10,405 nucleotides of DNA from a bacterium. Lineage in GTDB: Bacteria; UBP15; UBA6099; DSWB01. Positions 6,996 to 10,405 of the stretch are shown piece after piece. The stretch spans positions 1 through 10,405 of the forward strand of contig JAGUYV010000429.1 of the NCBI GenBank assembly GCA_020061125.1, written 5' to 3'. The position numbers and the translations under genes are program-made. Under the pieces are notes generated by a model. That model saw only the letters and a list, made by a program, of their open reading frames with translations. It did no database searches and was not told the origin of the DNA. Within the stretch, counting starts at the first letter, position 1. Each line of letters starts with the position of its first letter.

Positions 6996-8246
6996 TCAAG
7001 AGCGGCCGCGGCCCGCGTGCTTTTCAAACAGGGTGGCGTAGAACCGGGTCCAGACCTCGCGGCTGCAATGCGCCTCGGCGTGGGCGCGGCCGTTGCCGCC
7101 GTACCGCGCCGCCGCCTCGCGGTCCCGATACAACTCCAGAATGGCCCCGGCCAGCGCGCCGCTGTTTTCCGGCTCCACATGAACGCCCGCGCTGGCCGTG
7201 CGGATCAGCTCCCAGTTGTCGCCCTCCACATCCACCGCGGCCAGGATCGGGCGGCCCGAGGCCATGACTTCGTATGTCTTGCACGGGATCGTGGTCGTGG
7301 ACTTTCCCTTGCGCAGGGACACCAGGCACGCATCCGCGGTGGCGATCACCTCGGGCATGCGCGCCTGCGGCACCGGGTCGTGGAACGCCACATTTTTCAA
7401 TCCTCGTTCCGCCACGAAATCCACCAGCGTCTGCTTGTCCGCGCCCGTGCCCACGATCAGAAACTTGATGTCCGGCGTGCCGCGCAATTCCTCCGCGGCC
7501 TCGAGCATGAATGTGAGGCCCTGGGAATACCCGATGGTTCCGGCGAACAGGACCACGAAATCCGATTCCGAAAGCCCGTTCTCCCCGCGGAACCGGGTCA
7601 GGCGGTCCCCGGGCATATAGAACCCGGTGTTGACCCAGTTGGGAACGATGACCAGCTTGTCTTCGGGCACGCCCTTGCGCATGAGCGTGCGGCGGAACCC
7701 CTCGCAGATCACGGAAACCACGGCAGCCTTGCGGTAAATGAACCGCTCGACCCGGGTGAGCGCGCGGATCAGCCGGGGGTTGGTGATGACCCCGTGGTCC
7801 ACGGCGATGTCCGGGTAAATGTCCTGCACATTGAACAGGAACGGCGCACGGAACAGGCGGCCCAGAACCCAGCCGGAAACGCCCTCGAGCAGGGGCGGCG
7901 ATATCACGAAAATGAAATCGAACCGTGCGCCCCCGGTTTTGAGCTTCAGCCCGCCCAGAATGCAGGTGATCATGAACGAGATGTAATTCAATATTTTGCC
8001 GTGCGGGGTTTTGGCCGGATGCGCGTAAATCCAGGTGCGCAGAACGCGCGCGGCGCCGTGCCGCTCTTCGGCGAAGAGCTTGCCGCGGTATTCCGGGGGC
8101 ACCACCATGTGCGGGTGGTGCGGCATGCCGCACAGCACCGTGACTTCGTGTCCCATCGCCGCGTGGTCCTGCACGATCTCGTTGACAATGCGCGCGTTCG
8201 GGCCGATGTCCGGGTGGAACGACGAAGTAATGTAGAGCAGTTTCAT
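6996..8246 (-). CDS. GT4-family glycosyltransferase (WbuB/WcaI-like)
   Basis: This is a 416-residue GT-B fold glycosyltransferase. The N-terminal half (MKLLYITSSFHPDIGP, VTVLCGMPHHP at 36-46) is the acceptor domain, with ISPPLL (115-120) and NVQDIYPDIA (139-148) as in WbuB-type enzymes. The donor domain has VVLFAGTIGYSQG (231-243), FLIVGTGAD (262-270) and IPCKTYEVMASGRPI (320-334), the family's E-x-x-A-x-G-x-P loop. Such enzymes add a sugar from a nucleotide donor to a lipid-linked acceptor in O-antigen, capsule or exopolysaccharide synthesis at the inner face of the membrane. The specific sugar cannot be read. The hydrophobic stretch around 86-100 may touch the membrane. I start at MKLLYITSS (8246), with GGAA about 10 bases upstream; 32 further in-frame codons upstream lie in the leader and are not conserved in character. 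No other polysaccharide gene is adjacent. Confidence 0.88.
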   Translation of the reverse strand: MKLLYITSSFHPDIGPNARIVNEIVQDHAAMGHEVTVLCGMPHHPHMVVPPEYRGKLFAEERHGAARVLRTWIYAHPAKTPHGKILNYISFMITCILGGLKLKTGGARFDFIFVISPPLLEGVSGWVLGRLFRAPFLFNVQDIYPDIAVDHGVITNPRLIRALTRVERFIYRKAAVVSVICEGFRRTLMRKGVPEDKLVIVPNWVNTGFYMPGDRLTRFRGENGLSESDFVVLFAGTIGYSQGLTFMLEAAEELRGTPDIKFLIVGTGADKQTLVDFVAERGLKNVAFHDPVPQARMPEVIATADACLVSLRKGKSTTTIPCKTYEVMASGRPILAAVDVEGDNWELIRTASAGVHVEPENSGALAGAILELYRDREAAARYGGNGRAHAEAHCSREVWTRFYATLFEKHAGRGRS

Positions 8247-8269
8247 GAGCCGGTTTCCAGTGCAAAAAG

Positions 8270-8290
8270 TGCGGGCCGGCACGGCCCGCA
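8270..8290 (-). promoter_or_regulatory. Strong hairpin in the 5' leader of the glycosyltransferase
   Basis: A perfect 9-bp GC-rich stem (8270-8278 with 8282-8290) has a 3-base loop. It begins about 7 bases after the predicted transcription start and, on the minus strand, is followed by CTTTTT before the coding region. It could be a short attenuator or a 5' stabilising hairpin. The T-run is only five long, so full termination is uncertain. Confidence 0.5.
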
Positions 8291-8303
8291 GTACAACGCA
8301 ATA

Positions 8304-8333
8304 ATTATAGCAATCCGGCGGCACAACCGGAAA
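8304..8333 (-). promoter_or_regulatory. Promoter of the glycosyltransferase
   Basis: On the minus strand a perfect TATAAT (8304-8309) is preceded after 18 bases by TTTCCG (8328-8333). TTTCCG also sits at the -35 position of the yciO candidate. The predicted start of transcription is near 8297, giving a leader of about 50 bases that holds the hairpin. Confidence 0.5.
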
Positions 8334-8522
8334 TCCAGCCATCGCGGGATCTGGCGCCGCCGAAAAACTCTTTGTTCAGTCGGCATTTGCCCATGCAAAG
8401 TTCCATGAGCAATATGCAAAACCGCAGGCAAAGAGAAATCCGGGATACTGCGCGCGCTGCAAACTGCGGTCAATACACAGCGCGTTTCTCGATCATTATC
8501 TTGTTTTCGAAATCAACGATGT
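8334..8522. other. Gene-free stretch before the tandem repeats
   Basis: No convincing gene is seen in this stretch. There are scattered GCAAA/TTTGC words, including the small palindrome TTTGCCCATGCAAA near 8384-8397. An open frame of 76 codons on the minus strand (8243-8473) runs through the promoter and looks like chance. The A+T content rises toward the repeats. Confidence 0.4.
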
Positions 8523-8690
8523 TCAACAACTATTCCTTAGTTTAGTTTGTTGTCCAATAATTCGCGTTTCCCTACAATTCCCGCCTAAGTGCATAAAACC
8601 CGCATACTCCGGGTCTTGCTTTCGGGTCCCCCTTAGAAAAGGGGGATCAAGGGGGATGTAACCCATGCTCCGCAAATCTCCCCGCCACCG
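8523..8690 (+). repeat. Tandem 168-bp repeat, copy A
   Basis: This is the first of two direct copies with a 190-base period, 156/168 identical by hand count. The first 50 and the last 67 bases are identical to copy B, and all 12 differences fall in 8573-8623. The 3' part holds the hairpin TCCCCCTT-AGAA-AAGGGGGA followed by TCAAGGGGGAT. On the minus strand this reads as the peptide IPLDPPFLRGT, typical of a dispersed intergenic repeat seen in many genomes. The near-identical 11-mers ATCAACGATGT (8512-8522) and ATCAAGGATGT (8692-8702) flank this copy and could be a target-site duplication. Confidence 0.93.
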
Positions 8691-8712
8691 CATCAAGGAT
8701 GTCAAAGGATGA

Positions 8713-8880
8713 TCAACAACTATTCCTTAGTTTAGTTTGTTGTCCAATAATTCGCGTTTCCCCACAATCCCCACCTATACGCATGAATCCCGCAAACTCC
8801 GGTTTTTGCTTTTGGGTCCCCCTTAGAAAAGGGGGATCAAGGGGGATGTAACCCATGCTCCGCAAATCTCCCCGCCACCG
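8713..8880 (+). repeat. Tandem 168-bp repeat, copy B
   Basis: This is the second direct copy, separated from copy A by 22 bases. It ends 8 bases from the stop codon of the DUF559 gene. Its minus strand stays open in the same frame as copy A, but about seven of the residues encoded by the variable part differ. That argues against a conserved small protein. Confidence 0.93.
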
Positions 8881-8888
8881 CCGTGACA

Positions 8889-9266
8889 CTACCGCGCGTC
8901 GTGGCCCATGCCGCGTTTTTCTTCCACCCACACCTCCAGGGTTTTGAGAACTCCTTCCATGCCTTTTCTCACCTGTTCATCTTCGAACCGGAGCACAGAA
9001 AGGCCCAGGACTTCGAGCGCAGCCTGGCGGGTTGCATCGTAATCGTACCGGTCCCTGTGCGTGGAGCCGTCCACTTCAATCACCAAATCCAGCTCTTTGC
9101 AATAGAAGTCGGCGATGTAATTTCCGATTGGTTTCTGGCGGTGGAACTGGAGGCATAGGAACCAGCGCGCCTTGAGTTTGTTCCAGAGGAGCGCTTCGGC
9201 AAGTGTGCCGCCGCCTCGCAGTTTTCGCGAACGCATCTTGAGATTGGGATTGTAGTAGAGCTTCAT
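8889..9266 (-). CDS. DUF559 (Vsr-like, PD-(D/E)XK) endonuclease-like protein
   Basis: This 125-residue protein matches DUF559 over its whole length: SRKLRGGGTLAEALLWNKL (13-31), FHRQKPIGNYIADFYC (41-56), LVIEVDGSTHRDRYDYD (61-77) and LGLSVLRFEDEQV (87-99). D53 and E64-x-D66 are the likely metal-binding active-site residues, so the nuclease fold seems intact. Related Vsr-type nucleases cut DNA near mismatches, and DUF559 proteins are thought to be nucleases of uncertain role. No Shine-Dalgarno sequence precedes the ATG at 9266, so translation may be weak. The gene is bracketed by repeat copy B on its 3' side and an inverted copy of the repeat core 31 bases before its start. No methyltransferase, integrase or transposase gene is nearby. 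Confidence 0.85.
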   Translation of the reverse strand: MKLYYNPNLKMRSRKLRGGGTLAEALLWNKLKARWFLCLQFHRQKPIGNYIADFYCKELDLVIEVDGSTHRDRYDYDATRQAALEVLGLSVLRFEDEQVRKGMEGVLKTLEVWVEEKRGMGHDAR

Positions 9267-9297
9267 GCGGTCATATTAGGATGGCGAGGGTGGTTTG

Positions 9298-9333
9298 ACA
9301 TCCCCCTTGATCCCCCTTTTCTAAGGGGGACCC
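9298..9333 (-). repeat. Inverted copy of the repeat core
   Basis: These 36 bases are the exact reverse complement of 8624-8659 in copy A and 8814-8849 in copy B, including the CCCCCTT/AAGGGGG hairpin. Similarity stops on both sides, so only the hairpin core is present. Together with copy B it brackets the DUF559 gene with inverted ends. Confidence 0.93.
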
Positions 9334-9433
9334 AGGGCGAGCCGCCCAAGCAGTGCGCGCAAGCAAGCAGGGTATGTAATTTGCGGGCAATGGTTCTTCA
9401 CAGATTGTTTCTCTGTCGGCCCTCTGCTGCAGA

Positions 9434-9525
9434 AATTCGCGATTCCCTAAAACAATACATTAGTTTAGATTGGTGTCCCCATAATTGCATAATTGAATCG
9501 CATAATTGCGTATAATTAGACACCA
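9434..9525. repeat. Diverged, rearranged repeat relic with long imperfect palindrome
   Basis: TTAGTTTAGATTGGTGTCC (9460-9478) resembles TTAGTTTAGTTTGTTGTCC in copies A and B. AATTCGCGATTCCCTA (9434-9449) resembles AATTCGCGTTTCCCTA in copy A, but here it lies before that segment instead of after it. From 9471 to 9525 the arms TGGTGTC and GACACCA enclose four ATAATT words. It may be an old repeat end or a REP-like palindrome. It could also serve as a poor terminator for the gene ending at 9535. Confidence 0.6.
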
Positions 9526-9534
9526 TGGGGGTTT

Positions 9535-10083
9535 TCAATCAGTGACAAAGCAGGTCGTTCTCTTCACATAGTCAGCAGGGTACTCGAATCGATAATCCAC
9601 GCCTGCAATATCGTTTACAACAAGAGCCACGGTTTCGGCATCCTCGTAAAACTCCGCATCCGGGCAGGGGAACGATACGATCATGTATGCACTCTTGATG
9701 AGTTTGCACACATCCGGGCCTACGCTGTGCTCCCCGGCCCTGTAAAATTCGCCCTTGTCGTTTTCAAAAAACGACTGCCCTTCAAGGTCGCAAATGTACG
9801 GCTCCGTGTCCGGCCAGTCAAGGTTTGCCAAATAAACAAAAAAAGAAATTATCGTTGACGCCTTTGTTTTGCCCACGCATTCGCGCACTTGCTCCTCTGT
9901 CCACCGCTTTTTTTCCGCATTGCGCTGGCAGTCGTCCTGCCAGTAATCCGTGTTCATCACATGAGCCACAGCGTAAACTTGATTTCCAGCTACTTCCCGG
10001 CGCTGCGGCTCCTTGTTTTCTTTTCCTATTGCAAGGCAATACACGAAAAGCGCAATCCCTGCAATGATGGCTGATTTTCTCAT
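9535..10083 (-). CDS. Hypothetical exported or membrane-anchored protein
   Basis: I do not recognise this 182-residue protein. Residues 4-19 (SAIIAGIALFVYCLAI) form a signal peptide or single N-terminal anchor. C16 lacks a proper lipobox, so a lipoprotein is unlikely. The rest is acidic and rich in aromatic residues, with six further cysteines (C52, C69, C98, C126, C140, C178), which could form disulfides in the periplasm. A hydrophobic patch at 76-87 is too short to be called a membrane segment. The ATG at 10083 has GGGAGA 8 to 13 bases upstream, which supports a real gene. Its base composition is clearly less GC-rich than the genes left of 8250, and it stands alone between repeats, which suggests acquired DNA. 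Confidence 0.7.
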   Translation of the reverse strand: MRKSAIIAGIALFVYCLAIGKENKEPQRREVAGNQVYAVAHVMNTDYWQDDCQRNAEKKRWTEEQVRECVGKTKASTIISFFVYLANLDWPDTEPYICDLEGQSFFENDKGEFYRAGEHSVGPDVCKLIKSAYMIVSFPCPDAEFYEDAETVALVVNDIAGVDYRFEYPADYVKRTTCFVTD

Positions 10084-10294
10084 GGCTGTATTCTCCCTTC
10101 ATGTTTGCGTGGGGGGGACATCATCATAATTATGCCTCCCTTTTCCCTATTGGACCTCTTTTGCCTGGTTAATGCGACTCGCCGAGAAGCTCTTCGGATA
10201 TTCATGAACAGACACATCAACTACTCTCTGCAATGATTCTCTTATTGTACCACATTCATTTTGTATCAGTCTCTGTCTCTTTATGTACTCATAA

Positions 10295-10405
10295 CTATCG
10301 CAGGAGCAGGCGCTTGTGGAAAACGGCGAGTTGCTTGAGGTAGTCCGCGGGGCCGTGAATGGGGGAGTGGCTGATTTCTTCGAGGTAGGCGCGCGAAGGC
10401 AGGGC
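10295..10405 (-). CDS. C-terminal end of an unknown protein (partial)
   Basis: From the window edge, 36 codons run to a TAG at 10295-10297. The visible end includes LEEISHSPIHGPADYLKQL and closes with FHKRLLLR. Third positions are mostly G or C, as in the GC-rich genes of this window, which supports a real coding end. The rest of the gene lies outside the window, and I cannot name a family from this tail. The 197 bases between its stop and the gene at 10083 are A+T-rich and hold no clear terminator. Confidence 0.6.
   Translation of the reverse strand, partial: ALPSRAYLEEISHSPIHGPADYLKQLAVFHKRLLLR

Noticed and set aside
7017-8408. Plus-strand open frame of 463 codons opposite the glycosyltransferase
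   Set aside because: It has the same exact-complement phase as the real gene and runs over its promoter; the residues look like a GC-rich shadow.
8243-8473. Minus-strand 76-codon ORF upstream of the glycosyltransferase
   Set aside because: It overlaps the promoter and leader hairpin, is not preceded by a ribosome binding site and has no recognisable features.
8523-8880. CRISPR array
   Set aside because: There are only two units, with repeats of 168 bases and one 22-base spacer, and no cas genes.
8523-8931. Minus-strand small ORFs of 60 and 72 codons inside the tandem repeats
   Set aside because: They are repeat DNA read as protein. The encoded residues change freely between the two copies, there is no ribosome binding site, and the peptide IPLDPPFLRG is typical of translated intergenic repeats.
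1-10405. tRNA, rRNA or a recognisable riboswitch
   Set aside because: I found no cloverleaf-like segment, conserved rRNA stretch or known riboswitch core in the gaps between genes.

Overview
The window looks like part of a GC-rich bacterial chromosome. Genes use G or C at most third codon positions, and several carry clear Shine-Dalgarno sequences. The proteins are bacterial housekeeping or envelope types: an HD-GYP relative, a YciO-type protein, a GT4 glycosyltransferase and an AmmeMemoRadiSam-type Memo protein. No single gene fixes the phylum. Dispersed repeats whose minus strand reads IPLDPPFLRG, a DUF559 nuclease and CACGAAG-type motifs all suggest an environmental lineage, such as Desulfobacterota in the broad sense, a spirochaete or a PVC/FCB-type candidate phylum. 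This is a low-confidence guess.

Left part (1-2181). The first 15 codons of a minus-strand exported protein (1-47) are divergent from a plus-strand gene at 431-2083. The gene at 431-2083 encodes a large protein whose C-terminal half aligns by eye with HD-GYP phosphodiesterases but has lost the catalytic residues. A near-perfect, probably bidirectional terminator (2148-2181) follows it and separates it from the convergent block on the other strand.

Central block (2281-8246, all minus strand). In transcription order this holds a GT4 glycosyltransferase, yciO, a YfcE/MJ0936-type phosphodiesterase, a Memo-family protein with an extra N-terminal domain, and a 713-residue transaldolase-like protein. 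The phosphodiesterase and the Memo gene overlap by ATGA and are probably translationally coupled. The glycosyltransferase, yciO and the transaldolase-like gene each have a promoter-like sequence of their own, so this is a co-oriented cluster rather than one certain operon. Exact-complement antisense frames stay open across the whole block; this is a side effect of avoiding TTA, CTA and TCA codons.

Right part (about 8300-10405) is accessory in character and richer in A+T. It has two tandem 168-bp repeat copies and a DUF559 endonuclease-like gene bracketed by the repeat core in inverted orientation. It also has a diverged, rearranged relic with a long imperfect palindrome, a lower-GC orphan gene for a probable exported cysteine-containing protein, and the last 36 codons of another minus-strand gene. 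The repeat/DUF559 arrangement is the best candidate here for an undescribed mobile or self-maintaining element.
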